DNA of 64,000 bases, taken from Juglans regia. Lineage: Eukaryota; Streptophyta; Magnoliopsida; Fagales; Juglandaceae. The position numbers and the translations under genes are program-made. The DNA lies in NCBI RefSeq assembly GCF_001411555.2, contig NW_023361643.1, positions 310,001 through 374,000 on the forward strand, written 5' to 3'. Every line of letters starts with the position of its first letter. Within the stretch, counting starts at the first letter, position 1. The notes below the pieces were generated by a model, which had not been told where the DNA came from, searched no databases, and was given only the letters and a program-made list of their open reading frames with translations. Shown here one piece after another: positions 46,991-57,313 of the stretch.

Positions 46991-47169
46991 TGTCGGGTGA
47001 GGAAAGAAGAAGAAATGAATTTTATCTATGTATATAACTAATTTTAATATCTAATTTTGAAATTTTATAGGACATTGTTAGTTATTAATTGATGGTGTGT
47101 AATATGATACAATTGGTATGTTTTTTAATTTTATGAACTTAGTATTTCTAATCTGTACATTAAATAAAA

Positions 47170-47660
47170 AACGTTCGAACATTGGTTCACCTTCGAACCA
47201 AGGTTCGAATGTGAATACACAAAATTATATAATAACATTCGAACATAGGCCTCAACATTTGAACGTACTCACCCTCAAACGAACACAACGTTTGAATGAT
47301 TTAATGATTAACGTTCGAACAAACTTCCGAACGTACCACTTGCGATCGAACGCTTCTTCGTTAACATTCAAAATAACATCCGAACGTTAAACCCGTTATG
47401 TTTGAACATTGGTTCGTTAAAGTTTGAACAAAAATTCGAACGTTTATTGCAATTAACGTTCGGACGCATAAACGTTCGAATGTAAATATGATACATTCAA
47501 ACTAGAATCAACGAACGACAACTTCTATTAATCAAACGCCAATCGGTCAGGTTGACGTTCGAAGTTCAATTGGATGTCTGAACGTTACTTTCTATGACAA
47601 ACCTCAGTCGTCACTTAAAAAGGGAACATTCAAACGTTACACCAAACGGAACACGTCCAA
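47170..47660. repeat. Right subterminal GTTCGAAC repeats of CACTA-3
   Basis: At least fifteen variants of CGTTCGAAC in both orientations, for example near 47171, 47203, 47311, 47350, 47455, 47473 and 47558. Open frames across this array are artefacts. Confidence 0.85.
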
Positions 47661-47707
47661 CCACCGTCGCCAATTGTTTTCTGTGATACACATTAGGTGA
47701 CGGTCAT

Positions 47708-47730
47708 GGTGACGGTTTCAAACCGTCACC
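47708..47730. repeat. Perfect palindrome near the right end of CACTA-3
   Basis: GGTGACGGTTT and AAACCGTCACC flank a single C. It mirrors the GTGACGGTT hairpin at the left end. Confidence 0.9.
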
Positions 47731-47805
47731 AAATATCTTTAGTAGCGTTTCGGTTATTTTTTGTGGCAATTTCCTCTGTCACAAATGACAATTTTTGTTG
47801 TAGTG

Positions 47806-48024
47806 ACATTTCCTTTAGCCATATTACGTCTCACTCAAAATCATTTTCATCAGTTATCTATAATTACTAAATAAATAAATATAGATTTAGCTACTTACAG
47901 ACTAGTCAATTATAGGAATAAGTGACTGTAGCACTTTAGCCACATTGAATTTGATGTTGGGAACCTTGAAAGATACAATTGTCTACACTCCAGTCCAAGT
48001 TATGGTAAACCATTAGAAAGATAT
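47806..48024. other. Short host flank between CACTA-3 and the small gene
   Basis: AT-rich sequence with no visible gene. It probably contains the 3' untranslated region of the minus-strand gene at 48025. Confidence 0.5.
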
Positions 48025-48363
48025 TTAGAACCACAAAACTTCCTCTGCTGGTAAATCACAGCTGGGATCAGAACTTTGGTGATCAGCAGTAGTACTACGA
48101 AAAGGGGTCGTTGTATAGGGCTGCTGTGCTATAGATAACAACATGATCTCTTTGCTAGCCATAGCATTGGTTATTCCAAAGCGAGGAACTTTCGAGGAAG
48201 AACAAGCAATAATTTGGCGTTTGCTTGATGGGCAATAGCGTGACTTTTTTATGAACATCGGAAGCGGAGAATAATGGTGAGAAGTAGTAGAGAGTAATTG
48301 GGGAGTTGTACTGTATGCTTTCAAATTAACTATCATCATCATCCTGATCATGTTGGTGGCCAT
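48025..48363 (-). CDS. Small unrecognised host protein, 112 residues
   Basis: An open frame from ATG at 48363 to a stop at 48025. It starts MATNMIRMMMIVNLKAYS, then a serine/threonine-rich stretch, KSRYCPSSKRQIIACSSSK, FGITNAMASKEIMLLSI, and ends EEVLWF. A second copy of the first 30 codons at 63858-64000 has a 2-base insertion that breaks it. I know no family for it. The duplicated flanks suggest a host gene rather than transposon sequence. A TATATATT-like word lies about 140 bases upstream on the minus strand. The serine-rich, basic N-terminus could be an organelle-targeting peptide, but that is a guess. Confidence 0.5.
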   Translation of the reverse strand: MATNMIRMMMIVNLKAYSTTPQLLSTTSHHYSPLPMFIKKSRYCPSSKRQIIACSSSKVPRFGITNAMASKEIMLLSIAQQPYTTTPFRSTTADHQSSDPSCDLPAEEVLWF

Positions 48364-48404
48364 AGATATTATACTTGTCTATTACGTACAAAACGATAGA
48401 CGTT

Positions 48405-48601
48405 ATAAGAAAGTTGAAAGGTTTGGGGGAAGATCAATTGATCAGAAAAGAATAAAATTGGCTTATAATGCATGCATGTACGTATGTACGTTGTGCAATA
48501 TATAATGGAGTGGCGTTTTGTACGTTGTGCAAATATCATCTTTAATGAATACAACAAATTATTGGTTGGTAGTTGTTAAAATGAATATAATATGACTATT
48601 A
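48405..48601. other. Host spacer, duplicated at 29641
   Basis: Upstream side of the small gene. It contains two copies of GTACGTTGTGCAA (48488 and 48520). From 48542 it matches 29643 onward. Confidence 0.6.
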
Positions 48602-48821
48602 GGGCAGGTTTGGTAACCAAAATAAAACACAAAATTCTCATCTCATCTCATCTCATCATCACACCTTTTTCAAATCTCTATACAAAATATAATAAACAAT
48701 TCAACTTTTCCAAATCTCAATACACCTTTTTCAAATCCCAAAACAATAATAATATTAAAACATAATATTTTAAACTTCAAAACAAAATACAAAATTCTCA
48801 TCTCACCCCCCAAACCTGCCC
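48602..48821. mobile_element. Tourist-like MITE, 220 bp
   Basis: GGGCAGGTTTGG at 48602 is inverted as CCAAACCTGCCC at 48810-48821. TTA flanks both ends (48599-48601 and 48822-48824), the duplication typical of PIF/Harbinger-type MITEs. It contains repeated CTCATCTCAT and CACCTTTTTCAAATC words. The matching site at 29.7 kb lacks it. Confidence 0.88.
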
Positions 48822-48929
48822 TTAAACAATGAAAATTTGAGTGTCAGAATATTGCAATATTGGTAATGATACCGGCCTTACACCTCCTTAATTTACTATT
48901 GCAATATGTAATTTTTTTAATTATATTCG

Positions 48930-49420
48930 CTTGAATATTGGACAGGATAACAATATTGAAAAATAGAAGAAAAATTTAATGACAAGTCAAATCTAGGTAA
49001 ACATTTTGTCCTGATTACATGACTGTAGAGCTTGGTTGGTGAAGAACCTGACATCAACATCCGGATTCCACTGATTTTGACCCAACTAGAACGAGTTGTC
49101 ATATCAAATCCATGTAGACACCATGACATGATCCTTGATTGTAAAGCATGATTAGCAAAGAATCCCACATCAACATCAGGAAAAATCAACTAAATCAGTG
49201 GTCAGTCTTTATTAGAGAAGGTAAGTGGGATAATGAAGTCATATATGTGGACCACCTATCTATTGATGTATTAATGGGCACAGACAGGTGTTTGGAACCA
49301 GTAATTTATGAATCCATCCTAGGAGCAAGCATAGAAATTGCAATTGTTAGTGATCATGTCCAAGATCCGAGGAGAATTTTCAAGTTGTTTAAAAGAATTA
49401 CAGCAAAGAAAAAGTAAATA
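48930..49420. repeat. Dispersed repeat, copy 2
   Basis: Two in-line copies of a unit of about 115 bp (TTGTCCTGATTACATGACTG... and CATGACATGATCCTTGATTG..., each ending CATCAACATC), followed by AGAGAAGGTAAGTGGGATAA. Related to 38835-39060 and 50190-50470. A weak plus-strand frame (49148-49417) is open but unrecognised. Confidence 0.6.
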
Positions 49421-50165
49421 AATAAATCACATCTAATAAAAATTTGGAATGAGTTACTGCCTCCATTTTCAAAGAGCATGTAAAAATAGTAAACAATTAA
49501 AATAACAAATTCATTGAAAGAGTTATAGTTCTGTTGAATATTTTTCTTGTAGGTAGATTTTCTTTATTGCATATAGATCTCTTTCATTATAAAATATACC
49601 TTTCCTAAAAGAAAAAAACCCAGTATGAAAAATAAAAAGTATGAATTCACGACTCTCGCACATAAATTGTGAAATTTCGACAAAGAATTTGTTATCAATC
49701 AAATGTTACTAAGGAATGAATATAACCTTTGTGTTGGGAAAATTACTTTCTATTTTAATAGAGCTATTACGTATTGTTTTTATATGTGAAAATAGAGCTA
49801 TTTTAATACTTAACTCAAAAATTCATAATAAAAGACCAATAAACTTCATTATCTAATAAAAAAAAAAAAAAAAACTCCATTATCATTGTTGATGGCAACA
49901 CTACAATATATATATGACCTCTACCTCCTTCGTCATCACATGGAATGCCAATACAATTTTTAGAACAAACATATCATTTTCATATCGGTTCAATATTTTT
50001 TTGCATTCTTCAGGGTTATGGGGATACGTATTACACATTATTTGTACTAGTGAAACCTACTTATTGCATCTACGAGAGATAATAATTTTGATAATCTACA
50101 CCAGTGAAAATAACATGTTTTTCCTATCATATATACACCGTATATCCATGGGTAATATCCAATAT
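49421..50165. other. Gene-free AT-rich spacer
   Basis: I see nothing definite. There is an A-run at 49857-49875 and short chance frames. Confidence 0.5.
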
Positions 50166-50494
50166 TTGCTCGAATATTGGACAGGATAACAATGTTGAAA
50201 AATAGAAGAAAAATTTAATGAAAAGTTAAATCTAGGTAGACAACTTGTCCTGATCACATGACTGTAGAACTTGGTTGCCGAAGAAACTCACATCAATGTC
50301 TGGATGCCCACTGAGTTTGACCCAACTAAAACGAGTTGTCATATCAAATTTATGTAGACACCATGACGTGATACTTGATTGTAGAGCATGGTTAGCAAAG
50401 AACCCCACATCAACATCATGTGGGATCCTCGCTGAGTTCGAGCAGACAGGGATAATGTAGTACCACATCAACATCATGTTGCTAGAATTATTTT
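50166..50494. repeat. Dispersed repeat, copy 3
   Basis: Opens with CGAATATTGGACAGGATAAC, also found at 48932, and repeats the same 115-bp units as copy 2. A further short copy of CACATCAACATCATG occurs at 50404 and 50463. It abuts the truncated left edge of CACTA-2'. Confidence 0.65.
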
Positions 50495-50507
50495 AAGAGG
50501 CACTTCC

Positions 50508-51249
50508 TCAGGATAATGTAGTACCCCGTAATTTTTATGAAGCGAAGTAATTGAAGCGAGGGCTAGGATTTGATTATAATATCATCCATGCTTGTAAAAA
50601 TGATTGTGTTCTCTACTGGCAGCAATATGTAGAATTTGACTAATGCCCAGTGTGTCATGAGTCAAGATGGACATCCGATAAACGTAATGTATCCCAAAAA
50701 GTGTTAAGTCATTTTCCGTTGATTTCTCGACTTCAAAGATTGTTTACATCCCGGTTAACTGCCAAAGATATGTCTTGGCATCACATAGAAAAAGTCAAAA
50801 ATGAAAATTTCCTCTCGCATCCTGCAGATTCCTTGCAATGGAAGAAATTTGATGTCGAGTATCCATGGTTTGCTGAAGAACCTCGCAATGTACGTCTCGG
50901 TTTAGCAATGGATGGTTTTAATCTATTTGGAAACCTGAGCACCTCTCATAGTACTTGACCAGTCATATTAATGCCCTATAACTTGCCACCTTGGAAGTGT
51001 ATGAAGGATCCATATTTTATGATGACTCTACTGATACCAGGGCCAAGGTCACCAGGGAATGAGTTAGATGTATATCTGCAACCACTGATTGCAGAGTTGA
51101 AAGAGTTGCGGGAACAGGGTGTCAGTACATATGATGTGGCCTCATCGGGGGAGTTCAATATGCATGCTGCAGTGATGTGGACAATAAATGATTTTCCAGC
51201 ATATGAAAATCTGTCTGGGTGGAGCATAAAAGTTAAAATGGCTTGTCCA
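50508..51249 (+). pseudogene. CACTA-2' transposase, tnp2 first part
   Basis: One reading frame with three stops (near 50549, 50641 and 50956): PRNFYEAK, LKRGLGFDYNIIHACKNDCV, CPVCHESRWTSDK, HPADSLQWKKFDVEYPWFAE, VRLGLAMDGFN, MPYNLPPWKCMKD, LLIPGPRSPGNELDVYLQPL and MACPV. It is better preserved than the CACTA-2 version. It is cut by the LTR-derived insert. Confidence 0.88.
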
Positions 51250-52833
51250 GTTTTCCAAAACCATCAATATCCTCTTAATCAAATTCGTACCGAAGAAGAA
51301 TTTAATTGAACAAGTATTATGATAATTATGAAACTCAATAAATACTAATATTAAAATATCTAAAATACCAACAACGTATTATAACTTTTGTGGATAAAGG
51401 TGCAATTGCATGGGGAGAATTTCATGGGGCTGTCGAGGATTGCAGTTACTGGATGATCATGGCAGGGTTTTAATGGCTGCAAGAAAAGTGGAAACAGAGA
51501 TGGAAGGCGTAGAAGCTATAGAATTGATGGCTATTTTTAGAGGATTGCAGTTGTGTGCAACCATGGGTATTTCCAAGCTCTTAGTAGAAAGTGATAGCTT
51601 GCTTTGTGTGGAGGCTTTACACGATGGCGGCATGTATAATTCTTTGCTTGGGAGGATATATTATGAAATTAAACAGCTTTCCTCACACTTTGAGAGTTGT
51701 ATTTTTACACATGTATATCGAGAGGGGAATATGGTTGCTCATCTATTGGCTCGGAATGTGAGTCAAGTTGACAATATTGCATTATGGTGGGACTGTGTTC
51801 CAGACTGTATTTCTCAAGCTTTCTCACTTGACAATTCAGATTTCTATAAAAAAAAAAAAAATTAATAGAATACTTTGACTACTTTAAAAAAAAAAAAAAA
51901 TCTTATAAAATGTGTCATGAGAAACTCTTCTCTTAAAAATAGGTTTACTTCCTTTAGTTAAATATATTATTAAATATTATCTACACGGATACAATATTTT
52001 ATGTGACTAAACAACAACAACACCCATTTTAACATAAACCCAATTAGACTGCTCATCCAAAAATATATATGGGACATACAATAAGGGTAAATTGGTAATA
52101 GCACTCAACTATTAGGTTAATAATTTATATATATATATATATAACTTATAAGAACAAAGCTAAAGGAACAAAGCACACGGACTTGCGGTGGCAGGGACTT
52201 ACTCCAGGGAGACCGAGGCAAGAGTGGAGGAGTTACGGTGGCGTGACTGGAGTGCAACAGAGGGCGTACGATGGCGAGGCAACCTACGCTGGGCGATGAG
52301 AGCGAGAGTGACACACGGCGAGAGAATGAGGGAGAGATCGAGAGAAAAGAACCTCCAACCAAAAATGGCGTGAGCTTACCGAGGGACTTGAGGAGGCATG
52401 CAGCGGACAGGGGTGATGGGAAGTCCTCATCTGCAGTTTCTGTGGTCTCACAGCATGGCGGAGCTCACGGTGGAGGGAGATTGCAGCAGCTTGAGCGTTG
52501 CTCTGTTTTGGACAACTAAAACAGGGGATTTTCGAGGCTTGCAATAGAGGCTACGGGGCATTGGGCGGCAGCTTAGAATGGCTGAGTGCAGTGGAGAGTG
52601 GATGAAAAAACAACTTGGGTGGTTGAGGCGTGAAGAGAAAAACAGAGGCAATAAATCTAGGGATGAGAAAAGCTTAACATATATATATATGCTATAAATG
52701 GAAAATAGATAAAACCTAAAGAAGAGGAAGGGATGGATGTGCATGAAAGAGGAAAGATGGTGTGAACCCGTGCGATGTGAATTCTGGAAGCGTTTTCAAC
52801 GGGCCCGGGCCTAGCAGCAAGTTGGGTTTCACA
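51250..52833 (-). mobile_element. LTR-derived insertion in CACTA-2', shared with CACTA-2
   Basis: Corresponds to 24399-25540 at the same codon of tnp2, beginning GTTTTCCAAAACC and ending GGGTTTCACA at 52833. It is enlarged by the LINE-like insert at 51384-51859. The GC-rich portion gives many chance frames on both strands. Confidence 0.75.
51384..51859 (+). mobile_element. LINE-like 3' fragment with RNase H domain and poly(A)
   Basis: Absent from the matching place in CACTA-2 (after CGTATTATA). It reads FVDKGAIA, then in another frame GLQLLDDHGRVLMAARK, AIELMAIFRGLQLC, LLVESDSLLCVEAL and HVYREGNMVAHLLAR, the pattern of the plant RVT_3 RNase H domain (PF13456), with the ESD and AH.LA motifs. 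It ends in about 13 A residues. This fits a 5'-truncated non-LTR retrotransposon copy. I find no convincing target duplication. Confidence 0.75.
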
Positions 52834-53705
52834 TGGTTGAGTCATGGTAGGGAATTATGTTTTATGGGACATCGTCGTTATTTACCACATGATCATAGAT
52901 GGCGTTCCAATAGGGCGATGTTTGATGGAAGGGTTAAGCGTAGGGCATCACCGCCAGAGTTGTCTGGGAATGATAAGAGAAAGAAATTTTGTGATTGGTT
53001 TATGAAAATTAAATTATCTGATGTCTATGCTTGAAACATGACAAGATTTGTTCGAACACATGATTGGAAGATATCTGATTTTAAAAGTCACGATTGTCAT
53101 GTATTTCAACAGCATCTGTTGCCGGTTGGTGTGCGTGGAAAGCTTACTCAAGATGTTCGTACAGCTCTCACAGAATTAGGGGGATTTTTCAAATATATTT
53201 GTAGTAGAACGTTGAAAGTTAATGCATTGTTAAAAATGAAAGCTGACATTGCAGTAATATTGTGCAAATTGGAGAGTTTGTACCTACCTTCATTCTTTGA
53301 TGTAATGGTTCATTTGGTTGTGCACCTACCTCGTGAGGCTTTAATCATTGGCTCAGTTTAGTATAGATGGATATATCCTATTGAATGGTTTTTGGAAAAA
53401 CATAAGCGATCTGTGGGTAATAAAGCTCGTCTAGAAGGTTCGATTGCAGAGTCATATATTAATAATGAGTGGCATACCTTTTGTTCTATGTATTTTCGTG
53501 GGGCTAATACTAGATTTACAAGGCCAGATCGAAATTATGAAGGTGGGTGAGAGATGAGAGTCTCATCGACATTTACTGTATTTTCCTAGACCATGCGTTC
53601 CATAGGCGCACAAGGGAGCTACAATCTATGTGGGAAAGAGTTTAAAAGAGCTCGATGGTATATCTTGAAAAACTGCATAGAGATTGATCACTACTTGAGG
53701 TTAGT
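52834..53705 (+). pseudogene. CACTA-2' transposase, tnp2 end and DUF4218
   Basis: WLSHGRELCFMGHRRYLP, KRRASPPELSG then directly NDKRKKFCDWF (core deletion shared with CACTA-2). A stop at 53032 is followed by SHDCHVFQQHLLPVGVRGKL, SLYLPSFFDVMVHLVVHL, a stop at 53359, YPIEWFLEKHKRSVGNKA, GSIAESYINNEWHTFCSMYFRG, and an ARWYILKNC end at a GT donor. Confidence 0.85.
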
Positions 53706-53794
53706 GATGATCACCTAAATCAATATTATCTTTAAGTTTATGTATAATAATATAGTATAATTTCATACAAATTAAACATTCACATTCACATGCA

Positions 53795-54690
53795 CAGTGA
53801 ACATATAAAACTACTTCGCTCGAATGGTGTAACCGATGTAGAAAAGACGCACAAAGATGAATTTACCTCGTGGTTTGAACAAACGGTATTACTGTAAAGC
53901 CCATTTTATAATACGAATTTCATACCACTAAATTCTACTTTTTTCTATATAATAATATTTATTGATATATGTTGCATTGAAATATGGTGAAAATTCAGAA
54001 GAAATCTAATCAGAACTGTATGTTCTAGCATATGGTCTGTCCAGGCAGGCCATCCAGTACTTAGGATGTTTGGTGCTTGGAGATAGATTTCACACAACTG
54101 ATAGAGAAAGATATAGGAAAACTCAAAATTGTGAGGTTGTAGTCGAAGGAACCCATGGGATGATAACATTGACTTATACAAAATTGTGGAAGATATCATA
54201 GTGTTAAAGTACGTGGGGGGATATATGGTCTAGTTGTTTAAATGTAATTGGTGGGATGTTTCAAATCCTAGGTTGGGAGTGCGTAACGATGATTATTTTG
54301 TAAGTGTCAATACATCTCACACTTGGTATGAGGACGATCCTTTCGTTCTCGCTTGCCAAGCGAATCAAGTTTTTTACTTAGATGATCCAGAGTATGGAAA
54401 TCCATGGCGGGTAATGGAGAAGTTTGCACCAAGAAATATATATGATTACATTCTAGAGGCAGACAAACCACATGAAGAATTTGATACTCCAGCAAATGAA
54501 GAAGCATATTAAGAAAATGAAGTAGGCATCAACCTATTTGTTCATCTAAACCAATATGATATGGTCTCATTGCGTAGAGAAGATGTTCAACCCGAAGTAA
54601 TTGAGGGTGAAATATCGGAAGAAGATGAATAACTGAAGTGTCTAGTAAGGATGAGGGCGACTGGTCCAGCGAAACTTAGTGAATGAATTT
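53795..54690 (+). pseudogene. CACTA-2' transposase C-terminus with DUF4216
   Basis: A short exon (53795-53886) and the DUF4216 exon: LFKCNWWDVSNPRLG, DDYFVSVNTSHTWYEDDPFVLACQANQVFYL and WRVMEKFAPRNIYDY. There is an early stop at 54510 in the acidic tail. It is more complete than CACTA-2 at the same place. Confidence 0.85.
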
Positions 54691-54778
54691 CAAACATGAA
54701 TTTTTGTAAGTAATATTAACATATAAAAGTTATGATAATGTTTGTTTGAATAAAAATTTATTACAATTTCAAATAGGT

Positions 54779-56265
54779 ATGCCTCTCAAACACAAAGCAA
54801 CATGTGTGCCATTCCCATCCATTACTGACTCCCTGTGTGGTTCACCTGTCATGAATAGTGAGCCAACATCACCAGGCCCTGAACAAGGTATTTTATCAAA
54901 TCAACATATCATATTTTATTCTCAATTTAACTAATATATCTATAAAATATATAGATGTTGTAAGCAAGCGTCGAGATAGAGGCACTTCGAGGGGTGTCTG
55001 CATAGAGAAAGTAAGGAAAATTGATAAAATCAAGGTTGATATTCCTGATGATCACATCGGTGGCTTCGGAGATTCGGCAATGTGGCTTGCTTCTTATGTT
55101 GGTACACTTACTCGCACGTATGCATCGATTGCTACATCCTCTTGGTCTAAAGTTTCCCAATATGTGAAAGACCACATAAAAAACCGTTGTTTGGTAATAA
55201 ACTACATCTTAAGCAACTAAGTATATAACATGTTACTTTCAAGTTACTTTGTATTTATACTAATTGTTTATAATTTTTTAAAGGATGAGTTTGAGCTTAA
55301 TTTTGGGCGAGAAGAGAGGATCGATTAACGGTTGAGAAACTGATGTCAAATGCATTTCGGAGGTACAAAGGTCGATGCCATGTACATTATAAAATGTTTA
55401 ATACTACAATAGAGGCGCACCAAAATCCATTCCAAGCAATTCCACCAAATGAATGGGACAAAGTTTCTGATATGTTTGAAGATCCTGCTTTAGGTAATAT
55501 CGCTGCTATCTTTTTTTTAATAGTATATCGCAGATGTATTAAACATATAGACTAATATTTTTTTTAGCAACAGAGTACTGTGAACAAAGGAAATAGATCA
55601 AATTTAAAGATAAATCATTATGCAGGTTCTCGATCTTTCCATCGTTTGTCTCAGAAAATGGTAAGTTTTAATATATAATACACATTTTCTTATTTAAGTT
55701 CTAATATAAATTTTCCTTTTGCATAAAGAAGAAAGTCCCGCTGACTATGATTTGACCCAATTATATGCTAAAACACATAAAAATCGTGATGTTGTTTGGG
55801 CCAGTCCCCAAGTAGAGACAAATTATGTAAGTTTAAGTTTTTTTAATTCAATTGTCACATAATATTTTTGTTACTTATATTAACTTTAATATTTTTGTTT
55901 TTATAGGATAAGATGATATCTCTTAAGGAAACTGTTGCAGATCCATCTGATGCATCATCTGTCAGATCGTTTCTCAAGTTCTTGGATCACGTTTTGGATA
56001 TTTGAAGGGCTTAGGACGTTGCGTAAAACCATCCTCATTGTCATCATCTTATTCTCGAGCCAGATCGAATGACGACAAGACTAAGGAATTGGAGGATGCA
56101 GCACTTGAGATATAACGATTGAGGTCCAAGGAAAAAGAGTTGTTGGCCCGATTAGATAAAGCAACGGATTTGGAGGCGAGATTAAAAGAGAGGATGCTGG
56201 TGAATAACCAAAAAATGTTTGAACAATTCCAGTCAATGATGTCCCAAAACTCTATGCCACCACCA
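54779..56265 (+). pseudogene. CACTA-2' Transposase_24 (Ptta) gene remnant
   Basis: Blocks: 54779-54886 (MPLKHKATCVPFPSI), 54958-55192 (SKRRDRGTSRGVCIEK, FGDSAMWLASYVGTLTRTY, VKDHIKNRC), 55285-55495 (LMSNAFRRYKGRCHVHYKMF after a frame change), 55568-55660 (NHYAGSRSFHRLSQKM), 55730-55825 (DLTQLYAKTHKNRD) and 55908-56265 (coiled-coil tail ending QFQSMMSQNSMPPP). Small frame changes and stops break it, but the exon order is complete. Confidence 0.82.
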
Positions 56266-56399
56266 TAGTCTTCAAATTTATCTTTTCTTTCATTACATTT
56301 ATATTATGATGTTCCAAAACATTTGAACAATTGATGTTTGAATTACAAATTGTGTAATATTAGTATGATGTTTTTAATTAAATTGTGATCTATATGATT

Positions 56400-56626
56400 A
56401 ATACAGTTTGAACTGTAAATAACCAGTTCGAACGGTAAATCACAATTTGTAATTACATTCGAACCAAAACAGAGCTATTCGAACAAAAACTAACTCATTC
56501 GAACGACAAAAAAGAAATACAGACGTTCGAATAATAAATTATTTGTTCAAACAACAGTTATGTGCAAAGCCCTGTTTGAACGAATATTGTTTCTGAAAAT
56601 AAGATTTCTGTTCGAACAGACATAAC
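56400..56626. repeat. Partial right subterminal repeats of CACTA-2'
   Basis: GTTCGAAC variants matching 28245-28490, ending abruptly after TTCGAACAGACATAA. Confidence 0.75.
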
Positions 56627-56659
56627 AAGTAAAATTATACTTTAGGAATAATAATAGTA

Positions 56660-56768
56660 AATGATCTTGACTAAATTTTAGTCTAATTCCTTGAGAGTTG
56701 TCAAGGCCGGAAAGTTTGTGACAGTTAAGTAATTTGACTAAAATTTAGACATTTTTTCAAGATCATTA
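56660..56768. repeat. Foldback element between CACTA-2' and CACTA-4
   Basis: AATGATCTTGACTAAATTTT near 56660 pairs with AAAATTTAGAC...TCAAGATCATT ending near 56767, with small bulges. It resembles a short MITE. No clear target duplication was seen. Confidence 0.7.
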
Positions 56769-57313
56769 TCCCTTGTTATCTACTCATGATAGGAAACTTG
56801 TGAACATATTCTTCCATCTCTCTCTAGTTTAACAATATAACATTACTATTTGTTTGACATAGTTAATTCAAACAACATGAAGATATTGTGTGACATTGTA
56901 TAAATAACCTTAGACCCATTTGGGAATTAGTGTATATTTATGTGTCCACTAATTCCTGAATTGTCCAGTGTGGACAGTTTGATATTATATTATCTATATT
57001 GCACATTTTTGTTACTCCTACTCTCCACTTTTAATATGAAGTTTCGGTGTCTTCCTCTACTATTTTTCGGGTATATTGTTCTTAGGGTCACAATCCCTCT
57101 ATGTGAACATGTATACTTGGAGAACTATGGGGAGGTGCTATCGAAATTTTTACTAACATGGAAAGTAGTAGTGACGAGATTTGTGCAATGTGGATAATAT
57201 ATTCTCGAATGGGATAGGACCAACTACCTTATCAAAAAGGCAGTGAGAATTGGAGCATGACATGCATGTAAATTTTCTATGTACGTGTTATTAATAGATA
57301 GATGTTTTTAGAA

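Larger units (their letters stand above)
39590..47805 (+). mobile_element. CACTA-3: complete-ended, decayed CACTA element, 8.2 kb
   Basis: Starts CACTACAACA at 39590 and ends with the inverse TGTTGTAGTG at 47805. ACA flanks both sides (39587-39589 and 47806-47808). Inside each end are a hairpin containing GTGACGGTT and copies of GTTCGAAC. The gene order is a Transposase_32 remnant on the minus strand (40140-40676), then on plus a transposase (42398-45513) and Transposase_24 (45590-46990). Many stops and frame breaks make it nonautonomous. Confidence 0.92.
50495..56626 (+). mobile_element. CACTA-2': truncated relative of CACTA-2
   Basis: From about 50495 the sequence follows CACTA-2 from about 23650 onward, through tnp2, the same LTR insertion, DUF4218, DUF4216, Transposase_24 and GTTCGAAC repeats, and stops at about 56626. 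Both CACTA ends are missing. It keeps DUF4218 and Transposase_24 segments that CACTA-2 has deleted, but shares the loss of the VMHIEKN region. It has a LINE-like insert that CACTA-2 lacks. Confidence 0.88.

Noticed and set aside
47118..47390. 90-codon plus frame
   Set aside because: It spans the GTTCGAAC subterminal repeats of CACTA-3.
51410..51865. Host gene for an RNase H-like protein
   Set aside because: Absent from the matching position in CACTA-2, ends in poly(A), lacks an upstream start region; better explained as a LINE fragment.
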